DNA of 64,000 bases. Source: Bradyrhizobium sp. DOA9. Lineage in GTDB: Bacteria; Pseudomonadota; Alphaproteobacteria; Rhizobiales; Xanthobacteraceae. Positions 52,149 to 61,038 of the stretch are shown one piece after another. Made by a program: the position numbers and the translations under genes. The notes beneath the pieces were generated by a model. The model searched no databases. It was not told the origin of the DNA and saw only the letters and a program-made list of their open reading frames with translations. Within the stretch, counting starts at the first letter, position 1. Every line of letters begins with the position of its first letter. The stretch lies in assembly GCF_000617845.2 (NCBI RefSeq), contig NZ_DF820425.1:2779725-2843724 (forward strand), given 5' to 3'.

Positions 52149-53996
52149 TCATGACACGGCCTTGCGGAGCGGGGTCACCTTGAGGTGGTCCTGGTGGTCG
52201 CCAATGGCCTTGGCGATGAAACGGGCGGTGATCGGCGTGCCGTCGTAATGCACGATCGGCACGAGCCGGACAGGATCGATGCCGTTCTCGTTGACGATGA
52301 GCTGGCGCAGCTGGCTGTCGCGGTTCTGCTCGACGACATAGACGAAGTCGTGCTCGGCGAGGAAGCTAGCAACGCTGGAGTGGAACGGGAAGGCGCGGAT
52401 GCGCAGGCGGTCGAGCTGATGCCCGCGTGCCTCCAGAAGCCCGATCGCCTCGTCCATCGCCGGCGAGGTCGAGCCGAAATAGATCACGCCGTATTTGGTC
52501 GGCCGTTCCGCATTGGCCTGCAGCGGCCGCGGCACCAGGTCCTGCGCGGTCTCGAACTTGCGCACCAGGCGCTGCATGTTGTCGGCGTAGACCGTGCCTT
52601 CCTCCGAATAGCGCGCATAGCGGTCGCGCGAGGTGCCGCGGGTGAAGTAGGAGCCCTTGGTCGGATGCGTGCCGGGATAGGTGCGGTAGGGAATGCCGTC
52701 GCCGTCGACGTCGAGGTAGCGGCCGAAGTCGCGGCCTTCTTCCAGCATCTCCGCCGTCATCACCTTGCCGCGGTCATATTGCCTGGCGTCGTCCCACTTC
52801 AGCGGGCGGCAGAGCCGGTGGTTCATGCCGATGTCGAGATCGAGCATCAGGAAGATCGTGGTCTGCAGCCGCTCGGCGAGATCGAAGGCGGCGGCCGCGA
52901 ACTCGAACGCCTCGGCCGGGTCCTCGGGGAACAGCAGCACATGCTTGGTGTCGCCGTGCGAAGCATAAGCGCAGGCGATGATGTCGCATTGCTGGGTGCG
53001 GGTCGGCATGCCCGTGGAGGGGCCGGCGCGCTGGATGTTCATGATCACGGCCGGGATCTCGGCAAAGTACGAGAGGCCGATGAACTCGGTCATCAGCGAG
53101 ATGCCGGGGCCGGAGGTCGCGGTGAAGGCGCGGGCGCCGTTCCAGGACGCGCCGATCACGATGCCGATCGAAGCGAGCTCGTCCTCGCCCTGCACGATGG
53201 CGTATTTCGCCTTGCCGGTTTCGGGATCGTGCCGGTACTTCTTGCAATGGGCGGTGAAGGCCTCCGCCACCGAGGAGGACGGCGTGATCGGATACCAGGC
53301 GCAGACGGTGGCGCCGCCATAGACGGCGCCGAGCGCGGCGGCACTGTTGCCCTCGATGAAAATGCGGTCGCCGACCTTGTCGGACTTCTTCACGCGTAGC
53401 CCGATCGGACATTTCAGGTTCTGCAAGGCCCAGTCGCGGCCGAGATGCAGCGCATGGACGTTGGAGGAGAGCAGCTTCTCCTTGCCCTTGTACTGCTCGC
53501 CGATCAGCTGCTCGATCAGCTTGGGGTCCATGTCGAGCAGCGCCGAGAGCGCGCCCAGATAAATGATATTCTTGAACAACTGCCGCTGGCGCGGATCGGT
53601 ATAGGTCGAGTTGGTGATCGCGGTCAGCGGCACGCCGATCACGGTGATGTCGTCGCGGAATTTGGTCGACGGCATCGGCTTGGTGGAATCGTAGAACAGA
53701 TAGCCGCCGGGCTCGATGCCGGCGACGTCCTTGTCCCAGGTCTGCGGGTTCATGGCCACCATCATGTCGACGCCGCCGCGGGCGCCGAGATGGCCTTCTT
53801 CCGTCACGCGCACCTCGTACCAGGTCGGCAGGCCCTGGATGTTGGAGGGGAAGATGTTGCGCGGGGACACCGGGACGCCATGGCGCAGGATCGCGCGGGC
53901 GAACATCTCGTTGGCGCTGGCCGAGCCCGAGCCGTTGACGTTGGCGAAGCGGACGACGAAGTCGTTTACGCTGCTGATCGGCTTTTTGTCGGACAT
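52149..53996 (-). CDS. korA: 2-oxoacid:ferredoxin oxidoreductase subunit alpha (gamma-alpha fusion)
   Basis: A 615-residue protein starting MSDKKPISSVNDFVVRFANV. The first about 200 residues form the gamma-type domain (GSGSASANEMFARAILRHGV, SNIQGLPTWYEVRV), and the rest forms the alpha part (GAVYGGATVCAWYPITPSSS, GPGISLMTEFIGLSYFAEIP, RAGPSTGMPTRTQQCD, HYDGTPITARFI). This fusion layout is that of KorA-type 2-oxoglutarate:ferredoxin oxidoreductases. It overlaps the upstream flavoprotein gene by 31 bases, which ties the three genes into one unit. Confidence 0.93.
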   Translation of the reverse strand: MSDKKPISSVNDFVVRFANVNGSGSASANEMFARAILRHGVPVSPRNIFPSNIQGLPTWYEVRVTEEGHLGARGGVDMMVAMNPQTWDKDVAGIEPGGYLFYDSTKPMPSTKFRDDITVIGVPLTAITNSTYTDPRQRQLFKNIIYLGALSALLDMDPKLIEQLIGEQYKGKEKLLSSNVHALHLGRDWALQNLKCPIGLRVKKSDKVGDRIFIEGNSAAALGAVYGGATVCAWYPITPSSSVAEAFTAHCKKYRHDPETGKAKYAIVQGEDELASIGIVIGASWNGARAFTATSGPGISLMTEFIGLSYFAEIPAVIMNIQRAGPSTGMPTRTQQCDIIACAYASHGDTKHVLLFPEDPAEAFEFAAAAFDLAERLQTTIFLMLDLDIGMNHRLCRPLKWDDARQYDRGKVMTAEMLEEGRDFGRYLDVDGDGIPYRTYPGTHPTKGSYFTRGTSRDRYARYSEEGTVYADNMQRLVRKFETAQDLVPRPLQANAERPTKYGVIYFGSTSPAMDEAIGLLEARGHQLDRLRIRAFPFHSSVASFLAEHDFVYVVEQNRDSQLRQLIVNENGIDPVRLVPIVHYDGTPITARFIAKAIGDHQDHLKVTPLRKAVS

Positions 53997-55765
53997 GTCG
54001 AACCTGCGTGGGTCATCTCGATGTAATATTTCTGCATGTCCCAGGCGCCGGTGGGACAGCGCTCGGCGCACAGCCCGCAATGCAGGCAGACGTCCTCGTC
54101 CTTGACCATCACCCGCCCGGTCTTCAGATCCGAGGAGACGTAGAGGTCCTGGTCCGGATGCAGCGAAGGCGCCTTCAGGCGCTGGCGCAGATCGGTTTCC
54201 TCGCCGTTGGCGGTGAAGGTGATGCAATCCATCGGGCAGATGTCGACGCAGGCGTCGCACTCGATGCAGAGCGAGGTCGAGAACACGGTCTGCACGTCGC
54301 AGTTCAGGCAGCGATGCGCTTCACCGAGCGCGAGCTTGACGTCATAGCCGAGCTCGACCTCGGCGCGGATGTCCTTGAGCGCAACGACCTTGTCGCGATG
54401 CGGCACCTTGTAGCGCTTGTCGGGCGAGATGTCGTTGTCGTAGCTCCATTCGTGGATGCCCATCTTCTGCGATGAGACCTGCACCTCCGGCAGCGGGCGC
54501 TCGTCGATGTCCTCGCCGGAGAGCATCTTGTGGATCGACAGCGCGGCGTCATGGCCGTGCGCGACCGCCCAGATGATGTTCTTCGGCCCGAACGCGGCGT
54601 CACCGCCGAAAAACACTTTCGGGTTGGTCGAGACGAAGGTCTTGGGATCGACCTTCGGCATGTGCCATTTGTCGAACTCGATGCCGCAATCCTGCTCGAT
54701 CCAGGGGAAGGCGTTCTCCTGGCCGACCGCGACCAGCACGTCGTCGCAGGGAATGGTCTGGTCGGGGTCGCCCGAAGGCACGAGGTTACGGCGGCCCTTG
54801 GCGTCGTATTCGGCCTTGACGTGCTGGAAGGTGACGCCGATCAGCTTGCCGGCGACGTGCTTGAAGGCCACCGGGACCATGTAGTTGAGGATCGGGATAT
54901 CCTCGTGGATCGCGTCTTCCTTCTCCCAGGGCGAGGCCTTCATCTCGTCGAAACCGGAACGCACGACCACAGTGACTTTCTCGCCGCCGAGCCGGCGCGC
55001 GGTGCGGCAGCAATCCATCGCGGTGTTGCCGCCGCCGAGCACGATCACGCGCTTGCCGATCTTGTCGACATGGCCGAACGACACGTTGGCCAGCCATTCG
55101 ATGCCGATATGGATGTTGGCGGCGGCCTCTGTCCGGCCGGGAAGCTCGAGCTCGCGGCCGCGCGGCGCGCCGGAGCCGACGAAGATGGCGTCGTATTTCT
55201 CGGCGAGCAGCGCCTTCATGCTGTCGATGCGGTGACCGCCTTTGAACTCGACGCCGAGGTTGAGGATGTAGCCGGTCTCCTCGTCGATCACCGAATTGGG
55301 CAGGCGGAATTTCGGGATCTGCGTGCGCATCATGCCGCCCGCTTCCGGGTCGGCATCGAACACGGTGCAGTGATAGCCGAGCGGCGCGAGATCGCGCGCC
55401 ACCGTCAGCGAAGCGGGACCGCCGCCGACCAGCGCAACGCGCTTGCCGTTCTTCGGACCGGGCTTCGGCAGCCGCTGCCTGATGTCGTCCTTGAAATCCG
55501 CCGCAACGCGCTTGAGGCGGCAGATCGCGACCGGATTTTCCTCGACACGTCCGCGCCGGCACGCCGGCTCGCATGGACGATCGCAAGTGCGTCCCAGGAT
55601 TCCGGGAAACACGTTCGATTTCCAATTGATCATGTAGGCGTCGCCGTAGCGGCCTTGGGCGATCAGTCGGATGTATTCGGGAACCGGGGTGTGCGCAGGA
55701 CAGGCCCATTGGCAATCGACCACCTTGTGAAAGTAGTCGGGGGCCGCGATGTCGGTCGGTTTCAT
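53966..55765 (-). CDS. GltD-like FAD/NAD(P)H oxidoreductase with C-terminal 2[4Fe-4S] ferredoxin domain
   Basis: A 599-residue electron-transfer protein. An N-terminal [4Fe-4S] domain (Cys18, Cys22, and GRTCDRPCEPACRRG) precedes a GltD-type FAD fold (VALVGGGPASLTVARDL) and an NAD(P)H fold (VIVLGGGNTAMDCCRTARRL). The C-terminus carries two ferredoxin motifs, CIECDACVDICP and CLHCGLCAERCP. It probably links NAD(P)H to the ferredoxin side of the KorAB enzyme encoded next. The start MKPTDIAAPDYFHKVVDCQW is supported by the family N-terminus. The 31-base overlap with korA is large and real in both frames. Confidence 0.92.
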   Translation of the reverse strand: MKPTDIAAPDYFHKVVDCQWACPAHTPVPEYIRLIAQGRYGDAYMINWKSNVFPGILGRTCDRPCEPACRRGRVEENPVAICRLKRVAADFKDDIRQRLPKPGPKNGKRVALVGGGPASLTVARDLAPLGYHCTVFDADPEAGGMMRTQIPKFRLPNSVIDEETGYILNLGVEFKGGHRIDSMKALLAEKYDAIFVGSGAPRGRELELPGRTEAAANIHIGIEWLANVSFGHVDKIGKRVIVLGGGNTAMDCCRTARRLGGEKVTVVVRSGFDEMKASPWEKEDAIHEDIPILNYMVPVAFKHVAGKLIGVTFQHVKAEYDAKGRRNLVPSGDPDQTIPCDDVLVAVGQENAFPWIEQDCGIEFDKWHMPKVDPKTFVSTNPKVFFGGDAAFGPKNIIWAVAHGHDAALSIHKMLSGEDIDERPLPEVQVSSQKMGIHEWSYDNDISPDKRYKVPHRDKVVALKDIRAEVELGYDVKLALGEAHRCLNCDVQTVFSTSLCIECDACVDICPMDCITFTANGEETDLRQRLKAPSLHPDQDLYVSSDLKTGRVMVKDEDVCLHCGLCAERCPTGAWDMQKYYIEMTHAGSTCPTKSRSAA

Positions 55766-55866
55766 TCCTACCCTGTCCGCGCAGGCCCAAAGACCCCGCG
55801 GCCTTTTTTGTTAGAGCTTGTTTGTCGAGCTTGGCGAGCGCTTAACGCGCTTCGATCTGGTTTCTG

Positions 55867-55878
55867 AATGACGTCATT
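55867..55878. promoter_or_regulatory. Perfect palindrome in the korAB operon upstream region
   Basis: The 349-base gap 55766-56114 holds AATGACGTCATT, a perfect 12-base palindrome 102 bases before the flavoprotein ATG, plus GAACCGTTC nearby (55893-55901), just upstream on the minus strand. A TAATAA sequence on the minus strand could be a -10. Together these suggest a regulated promoter for the three-gene unit. The rest of the gap is the palindromic repeat at 55998-56084. Confidence 0.35.
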
Positions 55879-55997
55879 GGGTTAGCTTATTAGAACCGTT
55901 CCGAAGTACAACGGCAAATTTGCGCGCTTCACCTGTTTCATGGGAGCCAAGCGCAGACAGCATTAATGCTGCGTGCGGCGCAACATCTGCTCTATCC

Positions 55998-56084
55998 CGT
56001 CATTGCGAGGAGCACTTGCGACGAAGCAATCCAGACTGCCTCCGCGGGAAGATTCTGGATTGCTTCGCTGCGCTCGCAATGACG
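55998..56084. repeat. Intergenic palindromic repeat, family A, copy 4
   Basis: Starts CGTCATTGCGAGGAGCACTT and ends CTCGCAATGACG, with inner arms GCAATCCAGA and TCTGGATTGC. It lies between the korAB upstream region and the downstream end of the 225-residue gene. Confidence 0.9.
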
Positions 56085-56114
56085 GTGTTAGCGGCAGCGC
56101 AGCAATTTCCCTGG

Positions 56115-56792
56115 TCACCCCTGCGCGATATCGCACTTCGCGAGGTCCCACATCAGGCAGTAAGTGCCGACGGAAACAGGGAGAGGGAAGGGCGCCGCAG
56201 CCGGGCCGGTGAAGCGCTCGGCGATCACGGCCGAGACTGCGCCGACATGCGTGCCGTCGATCAGCACGAACCAGTCGCGCGCACCTTCGTTGCGCATCGC
56301 TGGAATGCCCGCCGTTGCGCCCGACAATTCGGGCTCGCTTTCGAGCAGGTGCATCGAGATGATGCCGTCGTGCGTTTCGGGCCTCAGCCTGTCTTGCAGT
56401 GCATCACGCCAGGCCGCCGCATTGTCGGGCGTCGGCCGCAGCCGCACCATGCCGAGCACAGTGCCGCGCCCGGTGCCATTGCTGATGGTGATGCGTGCGA
56501 CGACGCGCAGCATGTCCTTGAAGCGCGCCATGGTCTGCCGCGACCAGTCGGTCGGGTTCGCGAGCCGCGCCTTGTAGGCGGGACTGTCGAGCACCTCTAA
56601 CGTCGCGGTCGAGTACAGCGAGAGATATTTGGGATTGGCGGCATGCGCGACATAGCGCCGCGCTTCGAGGAATCCATCGATCGCGACGCGCTCTTCCAGA
56701 TGCTCGCGATCGTACCAGCGGTTGAAATCGGCCTCGTCCGAAGCGTCGATGTTCATCGACGTCAGCAGCATGCCCTTTCCGGCGAGCGGCAT
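56115..56792 (-). CDS. Hypothetical protein with dimeric alpha-beta barrel-like repeats (225 aa)
   Basis: A 225-residue soluble protein. The N-terminal part, MLLTSMNIDASDEADFNRWY followed by DREHLEERVAI, and SLYSTATLEVLDSPAY resemble EthD- or DUF4286-like ferredoxin-fold domains; the second half, GMVRLRP and FVLIDGTHVGAVSAVI, looks like a second copy. I do not recognise a specific function. It follows pip by 13 bases on the same strand at the end of the pqq cluster, so it may be co-transcribed. Confidence 0.75.
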   Translation of the reverse strand: MPLAGKGMLLTSMNIDASDEADFNRWYDREHLEERVAIDGFLEARRYVAHAANPKYLSLYSTATLEVLDSPAYKARLANPTDWSRQTMARFKDMLRVVARITISNGTGRGTVLGMVRLRPTPDNAAAWRDALQDRLRPETHDGIISMHLLESEPELSGATAGIPAMRNEGARDWFVLIDGTHVGAVSAVIAERFTGPAAAPFPLPVSVGTYCLMWDLAKCDIAQG

Positions 56793-56805
56793 TGTTCTTG
56801 TCCTC

Positions 56806-57792
56806 TCATCGCCCGATCCTCGACGCGAGGTCCGCGATCGACTTCATGACCGCATCCCTCACGCCGCCATCATAGAGCGAATGCCCGGCTTCTTCCACGA
56901 TGCGAAGCTCGGAACCGGTCCAGACTTTCGCAAGGGCCTGGGATGTCGCGGGAGGACACAGCAAATCATAGCGACCTTGCACGATAATGCCGGGAACGCC
57001 GGCGAGTCTGCCCGCATTCTGCATCAGCTGGTTCTCTGTCATGAAGCTGTCGTTGACGAAATAATGCGCTTCCATGAAAGGCGTCGCCGGCAATGTGCGC
57101 CAGACGTTCAGTGCGGCCAGGTCGAGCCGCGTCCGTGCCGGCTTGTGCTCGGACAAGGTGCGCTCGGTGTCGTGCCAGGCCTTCACCGCCGGGCCATGCA
57201 CGGCAGGGTCGGCATCGAGGATGCGGCGCCAATAGGCATCCACCGGTCGCTCGCGCTCTTCTAGGGGCAGCACGCTGAGGAAATCCTCGTACAGCGCCGG
57301 ATGGAATTGCGACAGGCGCGAGATGAAGGCAGTCTCGACCTCCGCTCGCGTGCCGAGAAACGTCGCACGCAGCGCAATGCCCGAGACGCGCTCGGGATGC
57401 GCCTCGGCGTAAGCCAGCGCCAGCGTCGCGCCCCAGGAGCCGCCGACCACCATCCAGCGCTCGAAGCCGAACTTTTCGCGGATCGCCTCCATGTCCGCGG
57501 TCAGATGCGCGGTGGTGTTGTGCGCGCGCGATCCCTTGGGCCGGCTGCGGCCGCAGCCGCGCTGGTCGAACAGCACGGCGCAGAAACGGTCGGGATCGAA
57601 CAAGCGGCGATGGTCGGGTTGGCAGCCGCTGCCGGGCCCGCCGTGCAGATAGACCGCGGGGATGCCGTCGCTGCGGCCGACGCTCTCGACATACAGCTCA
57701 TGGCCGTCGCCGACGGCGAGCATGCCGGAGGTCAGCGGCGCAAAGGGATCGGTGCGTTTGGCCGCTGTGCCCGCGTCGGCGTCAGGCGTCAT
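56806..57792 (-). CDS. pip: Proline iminopeptidase (prolyl aminopeptidase)
   Basis: An alpha/beta-hydrolase of the S33 peptidase family that removes N-terminal proline. It has 328 residues from the ATG at 57792; a second ATG 27 bases upstream is also possible. The oxyanion motif is AVYLHGGPGSGC, the nucleophile elbow is VVGGSWGATLAL, the acid is in VQGRYDLLCPP and the histidine is in VEEAGHSLYDGG. The start overlaps the pqqE end by 11 bases. Peptidases are often found with pqq genes, where PqqA processing needs proteolysis, but a direct role is unproven. Confidence 0.93.
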   Translation of the reverse strand: MTPDADAGTAAKRTDPFAPLTSGMLAVGDGHELYVESVGRSDGIPAVYLHGGPGSGCQPDHRRLFDPDRFCAVLFDQRGCGRSRPKGSRAHNTTAHLTADMEAIREKFGFERWMVVGGSWGATLALAYAEAHPERVSGIALRATFLGTRAEVETAFISRLSQFHPALYEDFLSVLPLEERERPVDAYWRRILDADPAVHGPAVKAWHDTERTLSEHKPARTRLDLAALNVWRTLPATPFMEAHYFVNDSFMTENQLMQNAGRLAGVPGIIVQGRYDLLCPPATSQALAKVWTGSELRIVEEAGHSLYDGGVRDAVMKSIADLASRIGR

Positions 57793-58963
57793 TCTCGGGT
57801 TCCAGGGTGCCGCCGGCAAAATTGCGATAGAGGAAGCGGCTGGTCTCGCCCTCGGCCTCGGCTTCCGCCTGCTTGAAGATGGTCTCGTGCAGCGGCGACA
57901 GCGCGCAGGCCGGGTCGGTGTTGGCGGCGTCCCCGGTCAGCGCGAAGGCCTGGCAGCGGCAGCCGCCGAAATCGATCTCGCGGAATTCGCAAGACTTGCA
58001 CGGCTCCTTCATCCAGCCGGTGCCGCGATAGCGGTTGAAGGCCTCCGAATTCTGCCAGATCCAGGCGATCGAATGGTTGGAGCGCACCGACAAGAAGTCG
58101 AGCCCGGTGATGCTCTCGGCCGCATGGCAGGGCAGCACCCTGCCGGCGGGCGAGATGTTGAAGAACTGCCGGCCCCAGCCGCCCATGCATTTCTTCGGCC
58201 GCAGCGCGTAATAATCAGGCACGACATAGTCGATCGTCAGCCGGCCCTTCAGCCGCTCGCGCGCCTCCTCGACAAGGCGGGTGCATTCGTCGAGCTGCGC
58301 CACGGTCGGCATCAGCGCCGCGCGGTTCTTCAGGGCCCAGCCGTAATACTGGACATTGGCGACCTCGAGCCGGTCGGCATCGAGATCGAGCGCCATCTGG
58401 ATGATGTCGGGCAGCTGGTGCAGGTTCTGCCGGTGCATCACTGCGTTCACGGTGAGCGGCAGGTCGAGCTCGCGCGTCCATTTCGCCACTTCGAGCTTCT
58501 TGCGGTGGCCGCCCTTGTAGCCGGCAACGCGATCGGCGAGCCCTTCCTCGATGCCCTGGAACGAGATCTGCACATGGCAGAGCCCGGCATCCGCGAGATC
58601 GCTGAGCTTCTCGCGCGTCAGCAGCACGGCCGAGGTGATCAGGTTGGTATAGAGCCCGGTGTCGCTCGCATGCTTGACCAGCTCGACGAGGTCCTTGCGC
58701 GCGGTCGGCTCGCCGCCGGAGAAATGCACCTGGAGCACGCCGATCTCGGCGAGCTCGCTCAGCACCTTCTTCCACTCGTCCGTGGTCAGTTCCTTAGCCG
58801 AACGGTCGAGCTCGACCGGATTGGAGCAATAGGGGCATTGCAGCGGGCAGCGATGGGTGATCTCGAGCAGCACCGCGAGCGGGATGCCGAACGTCTCCGC
58901 CGTCGAGCGCTGCTTCTCCAGCACCGCGAGGCTGTCGCTGGGCGGGATGGTCACGTCGCTCAT
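57782..58963 (-). CDS. pqqE: PQQ biosynthesis radical SAM protein PqqE
   Basis: Joins the Glu and Tyr side chains of PqqA, the first step in pyrroloquinoline quinone synthesis. It has 393 residues. The radical SAM motif is Cys39-x3-Cys43-x2-Cys46 (CPLQCPYC), with VHFSGGEPTARKDL and the C-terminal SPASM cysteines CMGGWGRQFFNISPAG, CKSCEFREI and GGCRCQAFAL that bind auxiliary clusters. It overlaps pqqD by four bases, and the pip start overlaps its end. Confidence 0.97.
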   Translation of the reverse strand: MSDVTIPPSDSLAVLEKQRSTAETFGIPLAVLLEITHRCPLQCPYCSNPVELDRSAKELTTDEWKKVLSELAEIGVLQVHFSGGEPTARKDLVELVKHASDTGLYTNLITSAVLLTREKLSDLADAGLCHVQISFQGIEEGLADRVAGYKGGHRKKLEVAKWTRELDLPLTVNAVMHRQNLHQLPDIIQMALDLDADRLEVANVQYYGWALKNRAALMPTVAQLDECTRLVEEARERLKGRLTIDYVVPDYYALRPKKCMGGWGRQFFNISPAGRVLPCHAAESITGLDFLSVRSNHSIAWIWQNSEAFNRYRGTGWMKEPCKSCEFREIDFGGCRCQAFALTGDAANTDPACALSPLHETIFKQAEAEAEGETSRFLYRNFAGGTLEPENDA

Positions 58964-59271
58964 GACGTCTTCTCCCTGATCTCGGTGAGAAAGCCCTTGT
59001 CGGCGAGATCCTGCAGCATGGCGATGACGTCGGCCAGGATCGCCTCGCGCGGCGCGGCGTACTTTGCGGCAAGCTGATCGGCGACGTCGCCGACATTGCG
59101 CTCGCCGTTGCAGAGCTGCAAGACCTCGACCGCGATCTCGTCCGGCGCCAGCACGCGCTCCGGCGCCAGGATCACCCAGACTTTTCGCGTTTCGTCATAT
59201 CTGAGCTTGGCATGCCGCGGCAGCACGGGGCGGCTTGCCTCGCTGACGCTGATATTCCGCGGCCCGGCCAT
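58960..59271 (-). CDS. pqqD: PQQ biosynthesis peptide chaperone PqqD
   Basis: Binds the PqqA peptide and presents it to PqqE. It has 103 residues from the ATG at 59271; the longer reading of the frame runs into pqqC. Conserved pieces are RPVLPRHAKLRYDETRKVWV, PERVLAPDEIAVEVLQLCNG and VADQLAAKYAA with a DLADKGFL ending. It starts 11 bases after pqqC and overlaps pqqE by four bases. Confidence 0.96.
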   Translation of the reverse strand: MAGPRNISVSEASRPVLPRHAKLRYDETRKVWVILAPERVLAPDEIAVEVLQLCNGERNVGDVADQLAAKYAAPREAILADVIAMLQDLADKGFLTEIREKTS

Positions 59272-59282
59272 CGATCTTCCTC

Positions 59283-60062
59283 TTAACTCGCTTTGGGCAC
59301 GAACGCGCCCGGCGGAATGTGACCCTCGACATAGGCGTGCTGGAGCGCATCCAGCTGCACCCATAACACGTTGGTCTTGAAGATCAGCGCATTGCAGACC
59401 TGCGCGCGCTGCTCCGGCGTCGTGGCGTGCCTCTTGACATAGTCCAGCGCGAAATTCGCATCGCGCGGCGCCTGGGTCAGGCGGCGCTTGAAGTAGCTCA
59501 TGGTGTCGGGGTTGACGAAGTCGTAATGCTGCAACATGCCGGCGATGCGCTCTTCATGGATGCTCGGCGCGAACAGCTCGGTGAGCGAGGAGGCGATCGC
59601 CTCCAGCGGGCTCTTCTCACGGCAGTAATGGACGTAGGCTTCCACCGCGAAGCGCGTCGCCGGCAAAATGCCTTCGGTGGATTCGACGTAAGCGGTGTCG
59701 AGGCCGAGGCCTTCGGTCAGCTTGATCCAGCGCTCGATGCCGCCCTCGCTGCCGACGTCGCCATCATGGTCTTCGATGCGATGGCGCCATTCCAGGCGCG
59801 TGGCGCGGTCGCGGAAGCGCGAGATCACCACCGCATCCTTGATCGGGATCGTGCTCTGGTAATAGTAGCGGTTCAGCGCCCAGGCCTGCACCTGGCCCTT
59901 GTTCAGCTTGCCGCCATGCAGCAGCTTATGGAACGGATGCAGGCTGTGATAGCGCGTGGCGCCGATGTGGCGCAGCGTCGCCTCCAGCTCCTCGGCCGAG
60001 TTGAGCCTCAAATCCTTGCCGATCGAGAGTGCGGTCATTCCAGTCAGTGATGCGGTCGTCAC
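59283..60062 (-). CDS. pqqC: Pyrroloquinoline-quinone synthase PqqC
   Basis: Catalyses the final ring closure and eight-electron oxidation that gives PQQ, using O2 without a cofactor. It has 259 residues with RYHSLHPFHKLLHGGKLNKG, QAWALNRYYYQSTIPIKDA, WRHRIEDHDGDVGSEGGIER, FAPSIHEERIAGMLQHYDF and ALIFKTNVLWVQLDALQHAY. These are the helical-bundle active-site residues, including the histidines. The ATG overlaps the pqqB stop by four bases. Confidence 0.97.
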   Translation of the reverse strand: MTTASLTGMTALSIGKDLRLNSAEELEATLRHIGATRYHSLHPFHKLLHGGKLNKGQVQAWALNRYYYQSTIPIKDAVVISRFRDRATRLEWRHRIEDHDGDVGSEGGIERWIKLTEGLGLDTAYVESTEGILPATRFAVEAYVHYCREKSPLEAIASSLTELFAPSIHEERIAGMLQHYDFVNPDTMSYFKRRLTQAPRDANFALDYVKRHATTPEQRAQVCNALIFKTNVLWVQLDALQHAYVEGHIPPGAFVPKAS

Positions 60063-60988
60063 AGCACGATCTCCGTTCCGTCCGCGGGGATCTGCCAGCC
60101 CGCCTCCTCAGTGATCTTGCGCTCGGGCGAGCCGGGCAGAAGCGCCGGATTCGAATTATTGATATGCAGAAACAGCTTCCTGTCGATATTGAGGTCGGCC
60201 AGCCGCGCGATGGCGCCGTCCTCGCCGGACATCGCGACATGGCCCATGCTCTTGCCGGTCTTGTGGCCGAGCCCGGCCCTGATCATCTCGTCGTCGCGCC
60301 AGACCGTGCCGTCGAAGAACACCAGCGACGCGCCGTCGATCTCGGCCTTCAGCGTATCGGTCACCTCGGCGCAGGCCGCGATGAAATAGAAGAACTTGCC
60401 CGTGGCCTTGTCGGTGATCTTCAGGCCCAGCGTGTCGCCGTCGCCGCTCTCGCCGCCGGGATGCACCTTGCCTTCGAGATACCAGGCCGACTTGCCCGGC
60501 ACGGCAAAGGGCAGCACCTCCAGGCCGGAGCGGGTGCCGTCGGGCAGCCGCGGCTCGAACGGCTCGCGGATCGCGATCGGCTGGCGCCGCACGTTCTTCT
60601 CGTTCAGAACATCGAAGATGCTGTTGGTGCTGAGGATCGCCAGCACCTTCTCGTGCGCATAGACCGTAAACGGCGAGCCTTCGCGCATCGACAGCAGGCC
60701 CGCGACGGCATCGACTTCGCTGTTGGTCAGGATCACGCCCGCAACCGGCGTGTGGCGCAGCGCGCCCGCCTTGGGGTGCAGCTGCGGCGTAGCATTCAAT
60801 TGCTGGCGAAGATCGGGGGAGGCGTTGATCAGGAACCAGTGCTCGCCGTCGCCGCTGAAGGCGACCGAGGCCTGAGTTCGAAAGAGCTCATGTCCATTCG
60901 CACGAGCCGCGCGGCAGCCTTCGCAGCCGCAATTCCACTGCGGAACTCCGCCGCCGGCCCCGGCGCCCAGGACGACGACGCGAAGCAT
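60059..60988 (-). CDS. pqqB: PQQ biosynthesis protein PqqB (metallo-hydrolase fold)
   Basis: A metallo-beta-lactamase-fold protein of 309 residues, thought to hydroxylate the PqqE product on the way to PQQ. It starts MLRVVVLGAGAGGGVPQWNC, has the CXCXXC-type cysteines CGCEGCRAARAN near the N-terminus, then AGVILTNSEVDAVAGLLSMR and VAMSGEDGAIARL. It is separated from pqqA by 129 bases containing a hairpin; pqqC follows with overlap. Confidence 0.96.
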   Translation of the reverse strand: MLRVVVLGAGAGGGVPQWNCGCEGCRAARANGHELFRTQASVAFSGDGEHWFLINASPDLRQQLNATPQLHPKAGALRHTPVAGVILTNSEVDAVAGLLSMREGSPFTVYAHEKVLAILSTNSIFDVLNEKNVRRQPIAIREPFEPRLPDGTRSGLEVLPFAVPGKSAWYLEGKVHPGGESGDGDTLGLKITDKATGKFFYFIAACAEVTDTLKAEIDGASLVFFDGTVWRDDEMIRAGLGHKTGKSMGHVAMSGEDGAIARLADLNIDRKLFLHINNSNPALLPGSPERKITEEAGWQIPADGTEIVL

Positions 60989-61038
60989 GATCCGTCTCCT
61001 GGAGGCGAATTGGCGAGGTGGATCTCAGGCCGAGACAA

